Below are positions 55,557-64,000 of a stretch of 64,000 nt of DNA, piece by piece. The notes beneath the pieces are model-generated. The model saw only the letters and a program-made list of their open reading frames with translations, did not search any database and had not been told where the DNA came from. This DNA is from Sphingomonas taxi (GTDB lineage: Bacteria > Pseudomonadota > Alphaproteobacteria > Sphingomonadales > Sphingomonadaceae), in contig NZ_CP009571.1 of assembly GCF_000764535.1 (NCBI RefSeq), forward strand, positions 1,178,001 to 1,242,000. Reading direction: 5' to 3'. The stretch's first letter is position 1; each line of letters opens with the position of its first letter. The translations under genes and the position numbers were made by a program.

Positions 55557-57203
55557 ATGACCCCTCCCATTGCTGTGCTTGCCGCATTGCCGCTGCTCGC
55601 CGCGACCACCGCCCCCGTGCAGATCCCGGCGGACCGGCTCTCCGCCGACGTCAAGGTCCTCGCATCGGATGGCTTCGAGGGACGCGCGCCGGGAACGCCC
55701 GGCGAATCCAAGACCGTCGCCTGGCTGATCGACCAATTCAAGGCGGCCGGGCTCGAACCGGGTGGCCCCGCCGGCAGCTGGACACAGCCGGTGCCGCTGA
55801 TCCGCACGCAATTGGGCGCCGGTGCGGTGTCGGCGAACGGCACCGCCTGGATCATGGGCCGCGACGTCTATCTGTCCACCGTCCGCCCCGCGACGCGCGC
55901 GACGATCGCCAGGGCGCCGCTGGTCTTCGTCGGCTACGGCGTCTCCGCGCCCGAACGGCAGTGGGACGATTTCAAGGGCGTCGACCTCAAGGGCAAGGTC
56001 GCGGTCTTCCTGATCAACGATCCCGATTTCGAGGCGACCGCCGGCGACGACGCCGTCGGCCGGTTCGGCGATCGCCGCATGACCTATTATGGCCGCTGGA
56101 CCTACAAGTTCGAGGAGGCGGCGCGGCGCGGCGCGGTCGGCGCGCTGATCATCCATGACACGCCCGGCGCGGGCTATGGCTGGGCGACGGTCACCGCCCC
56201 CGGGGGCGAGAATTACGACGTCGCCGATCCGGCCGCGCCGCGGATCGGGCTACAGGGCTGGATCGAGGGCGGCGCGGCGACGCGGTTGTTCGCCGCCGCC
56301 GGCCTCGACCTCGCGCATTTGCGCAAGGCGGCGCGGCGCGCGGACTTCCGGCCGGTCGCATTGCAGGGCGCGGGCTTTTCCGCCGATCTGCCCGTTACCG
56401 TGACGCGCGCGGAGAGCCGCAACGTAATCGCCAAGCTGACCGGCCGGGCGCGTCCCGACGAGACGATCATCTATGGCGCGCATTGGGATGCCTATGGCAT
56501 CGGCGCACCCGATGCCGCCGGCCGGCGGGTGCGACCGGGCGCGAACGACGACGCGCTCGGCACCGCCGGCGTGCTGGCGATCGCCCGCGCCGCGGCGAAG
56601 GCCCCCCGCCCCGCGCGGACGCAGGTCTTCGCATTGTGGACCGGAGAGGAACGCGGGTTGCTCGGCTCGGAAACCTATGCCGCGCATCCGGTCTATCCCG
56701 CCGCCAAGACGGTCGCCAATCTGACGCTCGACATCCTCCAGACCGCCGGCCCGGCGCGCGACGTGCTGCTGGTCGGGGCCGGCCAGAACGCGCTCGAGGA
56801 CCAACTCGCCGCGGCGGCCGGGGCGCAGGGGCGGACGGTCACGCCGGAGGCGCTGCCCGAGCGCGGCCTGTTCTACCGCGCCGATCATTTCTCGCTGGCG
56901 CGGCGCGGTGTGCCGACGTTGCTGCTGATGGCGATCAGCGGCGCGCCCGACCTCGTCACCGGCGGGCGGGCGGCGGGCCAGCGCTGGCTCGACGGCTATA
57001 TGCGCTGTTACCACCAGACCTGCGATGCCTGGTCGCCGGACTGGCGGCTCGACGGCGCGGCGGCGGATGTCGATCTACTCCGCTGCATCGGTTTCGATCT
57101 CGCCAACGGCAATGCCTGGCCGGCGTGGCGGCCCGGTTCGGAGTTCAAGGCGCTCCGCGATGCGAGTGCCGCGGAGCGCGGGGGCGATGGGGCGGAGCGA
57201 TAG
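55557..57203 (+). CDS. M28-family zinc metallopeptidase, exported
   Basis: 548 residues with a signal peptide-like start (MTPPIAVLAALPLLAATTAPVQ). The M28 core is present: DVKVLASDGFEGRAPGTPGE near the start, a PA-domain insertion at about 130-280, then YGAHWDAYG (H308 ligand), GANDDALGTAGVLAIARA (bridging Asp), WTGEERGLLGSETYAAHP (catalytic Glu pair) and DHFSLARRGVPTLLLM. Such enzymes act as aminopeptidases or carboxypeptidases in the periplasm. It lies next to, and converges with, the efflux operon. Confidence 0.92.
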   Translation: MTPPIAVLAALPLLAATTAPVQIPADRLSADVKVLASDGFEGRAPGTPGESKTVAWLIDQFKAAGLEPGGPAGSWTQPVPLIRTQLGAGAVSANGTAWIMGRDVYLSTVRPATRATIARAPLVFVGYGVSAPERQWDDFKGVDLKGKVAVFLINDPDFEATAGDDAVGRFGDRRMTYYGRWTYKFEEAARRGAVGALIIHDTPGAGYGWATVTAPGGENYDVADPAAPRIGLQGWIEGGAATRLFAAAGLDLAHLRKAARRADFRPVALQGAGFSADLPVTVTRAESRNVIAKLTGRARPDETIIYGAHWDAYGIGAPDAAGRRVRPGANDDALGTAGVLAIARAAAKAPRPARTQVFALWTGEERGLLGSETYAAHPVYPAAKTVANLTLDILQTAGPARDVLLVGAGQNALEDQLAAAAGAQGRTVTPEALPERGLFYRADHFSLARRGVPTLLLMAISGAPDLVTGGRAAGQRWLDGYMRCYHQTCDAWSPDWRLDGAAADVDLLRCIGFDLANGNAWPAWRPGSEFKALRDASAAERGGDGAER

Positions 57204-57218
57204 GTCGGTCGGTCCGGG

Positions 57219-58616
57219 TCAATATGCGCCGCCCAGCGCGCGGATCGTGTCGGTCGCGGCCTGCAACTGGCGGCTGCGCAGGTCGAGCAGCGCGCGCTGC
57301 GCGTCGAGCGCGGCGGTCTGCGCGGTGACGACGTCGAGATAGTCCGCGGCACCGTCGCGATAGCGCGTCAGCGCGAGATCGCGGGTGCGCGCCGCGGCGT
57401 CGGCCGCGACATGCTGATCCTTCTCCTGCGCGGCGAGCAGGCGCTGTGCGGACAGGTCGTCCTCGACCTCGCGGAACGCATCGAGCACGGTCTGGCGATA
57501 GGTCGCGACGGTCTCATCATAGTCGGCACGGGCGATGCGGACGCCCGCGCGACGCCGGCCGCCGTCGAACACCGCCAGCGCCGCCGACACCGGGCCGAGC
57601 GCCCAGAAGGTGTTGGAGGCGCTGAACAAGGCGCCGGTCGCCGCCTGGAAGCCGCCCGACGCGCCGAGCGTCAGCGACGGGAACAGCGCCGCGCGGGCGA
57701 CGCCGATCCGCGCATTGGCGGCGGCGACACGGCGTTCGGCCGCGGCGATATCGGGGCGGCGCTCGACCAACGTCGAGGGCAGGCCGGCGGGGATCGCCGG
57801 CGGTGCGAGCTGGCGATCGACCACCGCGATCGTCACCTCCGCGGGCGGGCGGCCGATGAGGACGGCGATCGCATGCTCGTCGCGCTGGCGGGCGATCGCC
57901 ACCGACGACAATTCCGCCCGTGCGCTCGACAATTGGCTCTGCGCGCGGCTGACGTCGATGCCCGAGGCGATGCCGCCGCTGTGGCGCGTGTCGGTGAGGC
58001 GGAAGGCGCGCTCGAACGCGGTCACCGTCTCGCGCAGCAGCACGATCCGCGCGTCGAGCCCACGCATGTCGAAATAAGCGGTGGCGAGTTGCGCCTGCAA
58101 GCCGAGCCGCAGCCCGGCGACATCGGCCTCGCTGGCCTGCGCGGCGGCGGTGCTGGCGCGGATCGAATTGCGCACCCGGCCGAATAGATCGACCTCGTAA
58201 TCGAGCGACGGGCCGACCGTCGCCACCGTATAGGTCGCGGCGGAATCGGTCGGCGACAGCGGCCGTCCCGCCGAGACGCGCTGGCGCCCCGCCGATGCGC
58301 CGACGCCGATCTCGGGATACAGATCGGACCGGACCTGACGGACGAGTCCGCGCGCCTGTTCGTAGCGCGCCGTGGCGGCGGCGAGATCAAAATTGCCCCC
58401 CGCGATCTGCTCCTCAAGGCCGTCGAGCGTCGCATCGCCGAACGCCTGCCACCATTTGCCCGCGGGCGGCACCGCAGCGCCCGCCGTCTGCCAACCCGCC
58501 GCTTCCTTGAATGCGGGCGGCATCGTCGCGGTCGGCCGGCGATAATCGGGCGCGGTCGAACAGGCGGCGATCGCCAGCGCGGCGACGGTGGCGAGCAGGC
58601 TTTTAGTGTCTGGCAT
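57219..58616 (-). CDS. RND efflux outer-membrane factor, NodT-type lipoprotein
   Basis: 465 residues. The lipobox LATVAALAIAACS gives a lipid-anchored N-terminal Cys near residue 19. The TolC-like trimeric-barrel family pattern follows: WWQAFGDATLDGLEEQIAGGNFDLAAATARYEQARGLVRQVRSDLYPEIG, with the duplicated helical motif in the second half (ERRPDIAAAERRVAAANARIGVARAALFPSLTLGA). It is the third gene of the efflux operon and overlaps the adaptor gene by 14 bases. Confidence 0.93.
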   Translation of the reverse strand: MPDTKSLLATVAALAIAACSTAPDYRRPTATMPPAFKEAAGWQTAGAAVPPAGKWWQAFGDATLDGLEEQIAGGNFDLAAATARYEQARGLVRQVRSDLYPEIGVGASAGRQRVSAGRPLSPTDSAATYTVATVGPSLDYEVDLFGRVRNSIRASTAAAQASEADVAGLRLGLQAQLATAYFDMRGLDARIVLLRETVTAFERAFRLTDTRHSGGIASGIDVSRAQSQLSSARAELSSVAIARQRDEHAIAVLIGRPPAEVTIAVVDRQLAPPAIPAGLPSTLVERRPDIAAAERRVAAANARIGVARAALFPSLTLGASGGFQAATGALFSASNTFWALGPVSAALAVFDGGRRRAGVRIARADYDETVATYRQTVLDAFREVEDDLSAQRLLAAQEKDQHVAADAAARTRDLALTRYRDGAADYLDVVTAQTAALDAQRALLDLRSRQLQAATDTIRALGGAY

Positions 58617-59778
58617 CGACCGGCGCCTTGGCTGTCCCCGTCACGCGTACCGGATCACCCTCGGCAAGCGAATCGGGCGGGTTGTCGATCACGTCGTCAC
58701 CCCGGTTCAGCCCGGCGCTGACCTCGACCGTCGCGCCACGATCCTGACCGATCGTGATCGTGCGCAGATGCGCGCGACGGTCGGCACCGACGACCGCGAC
58801 CTGCGTGCCTTTCTGGCCGATGATCAGCGCGCTCGCCGGCAGCGTCAGCGCATTGCCGCCGCTCGCCAGCGGGAAGCTCGCCTGCGCATAGGCGCCGGGC
58901 TTGAGCGCGCGATCGGGATTGGCCGCCTGTACCTCGACCAGCACCGTCCCCGACGCGGGATCGACCGCATCCGCGGTGCGCGTCAGCTCGGCGTCGAAGC
59001 GGCGGCCGGGATATTCGGGCAGCGCCAGCGTGACGTGCTGGCCGCGATGGACCTGCGCCGAATAGCTTTGCGGCACGCGGACATAGGCGCGGATGCGGCT
59101 GACGTCGGCGACGGTGAACAACGGCGTCGATCCCGCGGTGCCGGCGGTGACCAAGGCGCCGACATCGGTGGCGCGGCTCGTCACCACCCCGGCGAAGGGC
59201 GCGACCAGCCGCGTGAACCCCTGGGTGAAGCGCAGCCGCGACACGTCGGCGCGCGCCGCCTCGGCGACCGCCGTCTTGGCGGCGAGATCGCCGATCTTCT
59301 CGTCGGTCTCCTGTTTCGAGACCGCATCCTCGGCGAGCATCGTCCGCCAGCGCGTCGCGGTGGAGGCGGCGAGCTGGCGATTGGCCTGCGCGGTCTGGAG
59401 GTTGGCGCGCGCCGCGGCGAGCTGCTGGTCGACTTCCGGCGCGTCGAGCACCGCGAGCACCTGCCCCGCCCGCACGGGATCGCCGATATCGACGTACCAG
59501 CGCCGGACATAGCCGCTGGTCCGCGCGAAGATCGGCGCGCTGTTGAGCGCCTGCAACGCCGCCGGCAGCGACAGATTGCCCTGCGTCGTCGCCGCCGCCG
59601 GGTGCAGCACGGTGACCTCCGGCGTCGATTGCGCGTCGGTCCAGCTCGCGAGCCGATGCTCGGCGCGCGAGCGGATCGCGATGCCGGCCCCGGCGACGCC
59701 GACCGCGAGCAACGCCGCGCCGATCACGATCGGGCGCAGCGGCTTGCCGGCGCGCTGCACGGCCTCCTGCTCAGCCAT
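58603..59778 (-). CDS. RND efflux periplasmic adaptor (membrane fusion protein)
   Basis: 391 residues. A membrane anchor at about 14-34 is followed by the lipoyl halves (VTVLHPAAATTQGNLSLPAALQALNSAPIFARTSGYVRRWYVDIGD), a coiled-coil hairpin (ARANLQTAQANRQLAAS) and the beta-barrel domain (GVVTSRATDVGALVTAGTAG). It joins the pump to the outer-membrane factor. It overlaps the pump gene by eight bases and the outer-membrane factor gene by 14. Confidence 0.93.
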   Translation of the reverse strand: MAEQEAVQRAGKPLRPIVIGAALLAVGVAGAGIAIRSRAEHRLASWTDAQSTPEVTVLHPAAATTQGNLSLPAALQALNSAPIFARTSGYVRRWYVDIGDPVRAGQVLAVLDAPEVDQQLAAARANLQTAQANRQLAASTATRWRTMLAEDAVSKQETDEKIGDLAAKTAVAEAARADVSRLRFTQGFTRLVAPFAGVVTSRATDVGALVTAGTAGSTPLFTVADVSRIRAYVRVPQSYSAQVHRGQHVTLALPEYPGRRFDAELTRTADAVDPASGTVLVEVQAANPDRALKPGAYAQASFPLASGGNALTLPASALIIGQKGTQVAVVGADRRAHLRTITIGQDRGATVEVSAGLNRGDDVIDNPPDSLAEGDPVRVTGTAKAPVDARH

Positions 59779-62700
59779 GGACTTCCTCCAGACGATTTGC
59801 CTGCGGTGCGGCGGCCGCGGCGCGGCGGCGGTGCACGAGGCTGAAGATGACGGGTACGAACAACAAGGTGGCGAAGGTCGCGACGACCAGCCCGCCGATC
59901 ACCGCGCGGCCGAGCGGCGCATTCTGCTCGCCGCCCTCGCCCAGTCCCAGCGCCATCGGCAGCATGCCGATGATCATCGCCAGCGCGGTCATCAGCACCG
60001 GGCGGAAGCGGGTCATTCCCGCCTCCAGCGCCGCCGCGGTCGCATCGCCGAGGTCCGCGAGCCGTTCGCGCGCGAAGCTGACGACGAGGATCGCATTGGC
60101 GGTGGCGACGCCCATGCACATGATCGCGCCGGTCAGCGCCGGCACCGACAGCGTCGTGCCGGTGACGAACAGCATCCACACGATCCCGGCAAGCGCGCCG
60201 GGCAGCGCGGTGATGATCACGAAGGGGTCGAGCCAGCTCTGGAAATTGACGACGATCAGCAGGTAGATCAGCAGCACCGCGCCGATCAGCCCGAAGCCGA
60301 GGCCGGAGAAGGCGCTGTTCATCGTCGCATATTGGCCGCGCAGCGTGACGGTCGCGCCCTTGGGCGCCTGATCCTTCAGCGAGGCAAGGACCGCGTTGAT
60401 ATCGCCCGACACCGCGCCGAGATCGCGGTCGTTGGGGGTCGCGAAGATGTCGACCACCGGCGCGATATTGTAATGCGAGATTACCGCCGCGGCGGTGCTG
60501 CGCCGGATCGTGCCCAGCCCGCCGAGCACCTGCGCCGGTCCCGCGCTGCCCGACACCGGGATGTTCGACAGATCGTCGATCGAGCCGACCCGATATTCCG
60601 GTGCCTGCGCGACGACCGGATAGGACACGCCGTTTTCCGGGTTCAGGAAGAACACCGGCGCGGTCTGCGACGTACCGGCGAGCGAATTGGCGACGCTGGT
60701 GGTGACGTCGCGCTCGGTCAGCCCGTATTGGCCGATGCGGCTGCGATCGACCGCGACGTCGAGCTGCGGATAGCGCGCCGATTGCTGAATGCGCGCGTCG
60801 GCGACGCCGGGGATCGCCTGGATGCGGCGCAGGATCAGCCGCGCATAAGCGGCATTGGCCGCGGCATCCTTGCCCGCCACCTGGATATCGATCGGCGCCG
60901 GCGCGCCGAAGTTGAGGATCTGGCTGGTGATGTCGGCGGGCAGGAACGAGAAGGTCGCGCCGGGAAAGTCGCGCGGCAGCTGCTCGCGCAAGCGGCGGAC
61001 GTAATCCGCGGTCGGCGCGTGATCCTCGGAGAGCTGGATCAATATGTCGCCGTCCTGCGGCCCGACCGTGCCGGAGTTGTTGTAGGTGGTGTTGATCGAG
61101 CTGACCGGCAGGCCGATGTTGTCGACCACCGAGACGAGCTCGTTCGCCGGGATGATCTGGCGGATGCGGCGCGCGATCCGGTCGAATTGCGCCGACGTAT
61201 CCTCGATACGGCTGCCGACCGGCGCACGGACGTGCAGCGCCATCTGGCCGGCATCGACCGCCGGGAAGAAGTTCTGGCCGAGGAACGGCACCAGCAGGAA
61301 CGACAGCAACGTCACCGCGAGGAAGCCGATCACGAACGGCCGCGGCGTCGCCAATGCGCGTTCGAGCAGCCCGCCGTAGCGCGTGCGGATCGCCTCGAAC
61401 CGCGCCTCGAACCCGCGCTGGATGCGGACCAGCGGATTGCGCGACTGCGGCGTGCCGGCGCTATGCTGGTCGTGATCGTCGCCGGCGCCGTGCGGGCGGA
61501 GCAGGTACATCGCCATCGTCGGCACCAACGTGCGCGACAGGATGAAGCTGGCGATCATCGCGAACACCACCGCCAGCGCCAGCGGCACGAACAGGAAGCC
61601 GGCGACCCCCGGCAGGAAGAACATCGGCACGAAGACGATGCAGATGCACAGCAGGGAAACGAAGGCGGGCGTGACGATCTGCGCGGCGCCGTCGAGGATC
61701 GCGGTCCGCACCGGCTTGCCCTGTTCGAGATGCCAGTTGATGTTCTCGATCGTCACCGTCGCATCGTCGACGAGGATGCCGACCGCGAGGCTGAGGCCGC
61801 CCAGCGTCATCGTGTTGAGCGTATTGCCGGTGATCGCCAGGCCGATGATCGCGGCGAGGATCGCCAGCGGGATCGAGATCGCGATGATGACAGTCGAGCG
61901 CCACGAGCCGAGGAACAGCAGGATCATCAGGCTGGTCAACGCCGCGGCAATCGCGCCTTCCTTGACCACGCCCTCCACCGCCGCCTTCACGAACAGCGAC
62001 TGGTCGCCGATCGGCACGATCTTGAGCCCGGGCGGCAGCGTCTCCTCCAGCTTGGGAAGCGCGTCCTTGATCCCCTGCACGATCGCCAGCGTCGAGGTCG
62101 CGCCGTTCTTCAGCACGGTCATGATGACGGAGCGCGCACCGTCGACGTGGACGACGTTGGTCTGCGGCGCGGAGCCGTCGCGGACGTGCGCGACGTCGCG
62201 CATGTAGATGGTCGCGCCGCCGACGACCTTGATCGGCAGGTTGTTCAGTTCCTCGACGCTGCCCGGCGCGTTGTTGAGCCGCACCGCATATTGGAAGCCG
62301 CCGATCTTGGCGAAGCCCGCCGGGTTGATCTGGTTCTGCGCGGCGATGGCATTGCCGACGTCCTGCGCCGACAGCCCCTTCGACTGCAACGCTTGGGGAT
62401 CGAGGTCGATCTGGATCTGCCGCTGCCGCCCGCCAGACGGATAGGGGATCGCCGCGCCCGGCACCGTCACCAGGCCGGGGCGGATCTGGTTGCTGGCCAG
62501 ATCGAACATCTGCCCCTCCGACAGGCCCTTGCCCGACAGAGCGAGCTGGACGATCGGCACCGTCGAGGCGCTGTAATTGAGCACCAGAGGCGGGGTGATG
62601 CCGGGCGGGAGCTGCTTGAGCACGGTCTGCGAGACCGAGGTCACCTGCGCGGTGGCGGTGCGGATGTCGGCGCCGGGCTGGAAATAGATCTTCACCACGC

Positions 62701-62971
62701 CGATGCCGGGCAGCGACTGGCTTTCGATATGATCGATGCCGTTGACCGTGGTGGTCAGCACGCGTTCGAACGGGGTGATGATCCGCCCCGACATCTCGTC
62801 CGGCGACAGGCCGCTATATTGCCACGCGGTGGCGATCACCGGCACGCGGATGTCCGGGAAGATGTCGACGGGGGTGCGCAGCGCGGCGAGCACGCCGACG
62901 ATGCCGATCACGATCGCCATCACCACGAAGGTCAGCGGGCGCGCCAGCGCGGTGCGGACGAGACCGATCAT
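59771..62971 (-). CDS. RND multidrug efflux pump (AcrB/MdtB-type)
   Basis: 1066 residues with the twelve-helix RND layout: a first helix at the start (ALARPLTFVVMAIVIGIVGVLAAL), two large periplasmic loops and the transport helices. In TM4 GGLSLAVGILVDDATVTIENI carries the aspartates of the proton relay, and the duplicated GIVWMLFVTGTTLSVPALTGAIMCMGVATANAILVV is the matching motif in the second half. It pumps drugs or other toxic molecules across the envelope. First gene of the operon, with the LysR gene 63143 divergent from it, 171 bases away. Confidence 0.95.
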   Translation of the reverse strand: MIGLVRTALARPLTFVVMAIVIGIVGVLAALRTPVDIFPDIRVPVIATAWQYSGLSPDEMSGRIITPFERVLTTTVNGIDHIESQSLPGIGVVKIYFQPGADIRTATAQVTSVSQTVLKQLPPGITPPLVLNYSASTVPIVQLALSGKGLSEGQMFDLASNQIRPGLVTVPGAAIPYPSGGRQRQIQIDLDPQALQSKGLSAQDVGNAIAAQNQINPAGFAKIGGFQYAVRLNNAPGSVEELNNLPIKVVGGATIYMRDVAHVRDGSAPQTNVVHVDGARSVIMTVLKNGATSTLAIVQGIKDALPKLEETLPPGLKIVPIGDQSLFVKAAVEGVVKEGAIAAALTSLMILLFLGSWRSTVIIAISIPLAILAAIIGLAITGNTLNTMTLGGLSLAVGILVDDATVTIENINWHLEQGKPVRTAILDGAAQIVTPAFVSLLCICIVFVPMFFLPGVAGFLFVPLALAVVFAMIASFILSRTLVPTMAMYLLRPHGAGDDHDQHSAGTPQSRNPLVRIQRGFEARFEAIRTRYGGLLERALATPRPFVIGFLAVTLLSFLLVPFLGQNFFPAVDAGQMALHVRAPVGSRIEDTSAQFDRIARRIRQIIPANELVSVVDNIGLPVSSINTTYNNSGTVGPQDGDILIQLSEDHAPTADYVRRLREQLPRDFPGATFSFLPADITSQILNFGAPAPIDIQVAGKDAAANAAYARLILRRIQAIPGVADARIQQSARYPQLDVAVDRSRIGQYGLTERDVTTSVANSLAGTSQTAPVFFLNPENGVSYPVVAQAPEYRVGSIDDLSNIPVSGSAGPAQVLGGLGTIRRSTAAAVISHYNIAPVVDIFATPNDRDLGAVSGDINAVLASLKDQAPKGATVTLRGQYATMNSAFSGLGFGLIGAVLLIYLLIVVNFQSWLDPFVIITALPGALAGIVWMLFVTGTTLSVPALTGAIMCMGVATANAILVVSFARERLADLGDATAAALEAGMTRFRPVLMTALAMIIGMLPMALGLGEGGEQNAPLGRAVIGGLVVATFATLLFVPVIFSLVHRRRAAAAAPQANRLEEVHG

Positions 62972-63142
62972 GGCCGCCCCTGCGCCGGGGCGGCGGGCAT
63001 TCTCAACGCAGCGTGGGACACGACCTGCTCCATCGGCTTCGAACCGCAGCGCAACCGTTGCTGCACCGCAGCGATTGCGCGGTTAACCATGCGCTTGTCC
63101 AATATCGGTTTACGCCGGATTGAGACGTAGTAGATATGGATC

Positions 63143-64000
63143 ATGGAACTTCGCCATCTCCGATATTTCATCCAGGTCGCCTCCGATCTGCATTTCGCGC
63201 GGGCGGCGACGCGGCTCGGCATCTCGCAGCCGCCGCTCAGCCAACAGATCCGCCAGCTCGAAGAAGAGATCGGCGTGCGATTGTTCGAACGGACCAGCCG
63301 CCGCGTCGCGCTGACCCCCGCGGGCACATTGTTCCTCGACGCCGCGCGCGAGACGATCCGCCAGGCCGATCGCGCGGTGGAGATCGCCCGCCGTGCGGCG
63401 CGCGGCGACATCGGTGCGCTGAGCATCGGCTTCAATCCGTCGGCACCGTTCATCCCGCCGGTCGCGCTGGCGATCAACGCCTACCGCCGCACCTATCCCG
63501 ACGTGCAATTGTCGCTGACCGAGATGGGCGCGCCCGACCAGATCACCGCGGTGGAGAGCCGCGCGCTCGACATCGGCTTCGTCCGCCACTTCGGCCCGCC
63601 GGCGCTGCCCGAGGGGGTCGCGGCGACGCGGCTGCTCAGCGAGGGGCTGTTCGTCGCGATGCGCGCCGATCACCCGCTCGCGACGCGCAGCGCGCTGCGG
63701 CTGGCGGATATCGCCGGTGAGCCGATGGTCGTCTACGGCCGCGACCGCAGCGGCTGTTTCAGCGACCGCATCTTCGCGATGATCCGCGAGGGCGGCGGCG
63801 AGCCGGTGGTCGCGCAGCGCGTCGGCGAAGCCTCGACCCTGCTCGGCCTCGTCGCCGCGGGGGTCGGTGTGACGATCGTCGCCGCGTCGCTCTGCGCCTT
63901 GCAGTCGACCGGCCTCACCTATCTGCCGCTGCTCGACCCACAGGCGCGCACCGACATGTGGCTGATCCACCACCGCCAGTCCGCCACATTGCCCTGCCGC
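63143..64000 (+). CDS. LysR-family transcriptional regulator (3' end cut by window)
   Basis: 286 residues are present. The HTH starts MELRHLRYFIQVASDLHFARAATRLGISQPPLSQQIRQLEEEIG and the effector domain follows (GALSIGFNPSAPFIPPVALAI, ERGLFVAMRADHPLA-type segment, LLGLVAAGVGVTIV). The C-terminus lies right of the window, but almost all of it is here. It is divergent from the RND efflux operon, the same layout as MexT-type regulators, so it is the likely activator of that operon. Confidence 0.9.
   Translation, partial: MELRHLRYFIQVASDLHFARAATRLGISQPPLSQQIRQLEEEIGVRLFERTSRRVALTPAGTLFLDAARETIRQADRAVEIARRAARGDIGALSIGFNPSAPFIPPVALAINAYRRTYPDVQLSLTEMGAPDQITAVESRALDIGFVRHFGPPALPEGVAATRLLSEGLFVAMRADHPLATRSALRLADIAGEPMVVYGRDRSGCFSDRIFAMIREGGGEPVVAQRVGEASTLLGLVAAGVGVTIVAASLCALQSTGLTYLPLLDPQARTDMWLIHHRQSATLPCR

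Noticed and set aside
59543-63130. A 1195-codon open frame antisense to the RND pump
   Set aside because: The composition (Arg, His, Asp rich, low complexity) is that of an antisense GC-rich frame. The pump frame carries all RND motifs.

Overview
The window reads as chromosomal DNA of a yellow/orange-pigmented alphaproteobacterium of the Sphingomonadaceae (Sphingomonas-like). The grounds are high GC, dense head-to-tail genes with ATGA overlaps, three large TonB-dependent receptors, a FecI/FecR pair, a crtZ-crtW ketocarotenoid pair, GH9/GH92/beta-helix carbohydrate genes, and short palindromic repeats of a kind common in sphingomonads. No phage, insertion sequence, integrase or CRISPR array is visible.

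Layout. 1-719: 3' part missing of a LysR regulator, divergent from a translationally coupled leucine-catabolism operon (810-6781: isovaleryl-CoA dehydrogenase, both methylcrotonyl-CoA carboxylase subunits, a MaoC-fold hydratase and a CitE-like lyase). 6724-12250 (minus): glycosyltransferase, ChbG/HpnK-type deacetylase, ECF sigma factor, FecR anti-sigma and an STN-domain TonB receptor, packed as one run. 12453-19233: a membrane glycosyltransferase, cysS, an M48 protease, a secreted unknown, class II DAHP synthase and tRNA-Glu(CUC).

19339-32653: a carbohydrate region. Two ~1000-residue paralogous secreted tandem beta-helix proteins (GH55-like architecture plus a propeller-like tail) flank a gluconate module (GntP permease, FadR-type GntR regulator, gluconokinase) and a one-domain LuxR regulator, followed by a large TonB receptor. 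The gluconokinase 3' end has been tandemly duplicated together with a palindromic repeat. 32787-39076: mixed housekeeping and stress genes (DUF393, DUF2252, HAD phosphatase, PepSY-like and glycine-zipper proteins, MlaA without a lipobox, an MDR oxidoreductase divergent from a TetR regulator with a clear operator). 39088-40268: crtZ-crtW.

40381-48767 (minus): GH92 mannosidase, Gfo/Idh oxidoreductase, beta-helix protein and GH9 glucanase, a glycan-degrading cluster with a LacI-type operator upstream. 48932-54763: the most unusual block, a TPR-sulfotransferase and a TPR-Asp/Asn beta-hydroxylase that overlap at their stop codons, next to a TonB receptor; I propose the enzymes may modify a surface protein or peptide. 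55002-57203: a small exported unknown and an M28 peptidase. 57219-62971 (minus): a complete tripartite RND efflux operon, divergent from a LysR regulator cut by the window end.

Functions are assigned by reading motifs and family resemblance; no database search was run.
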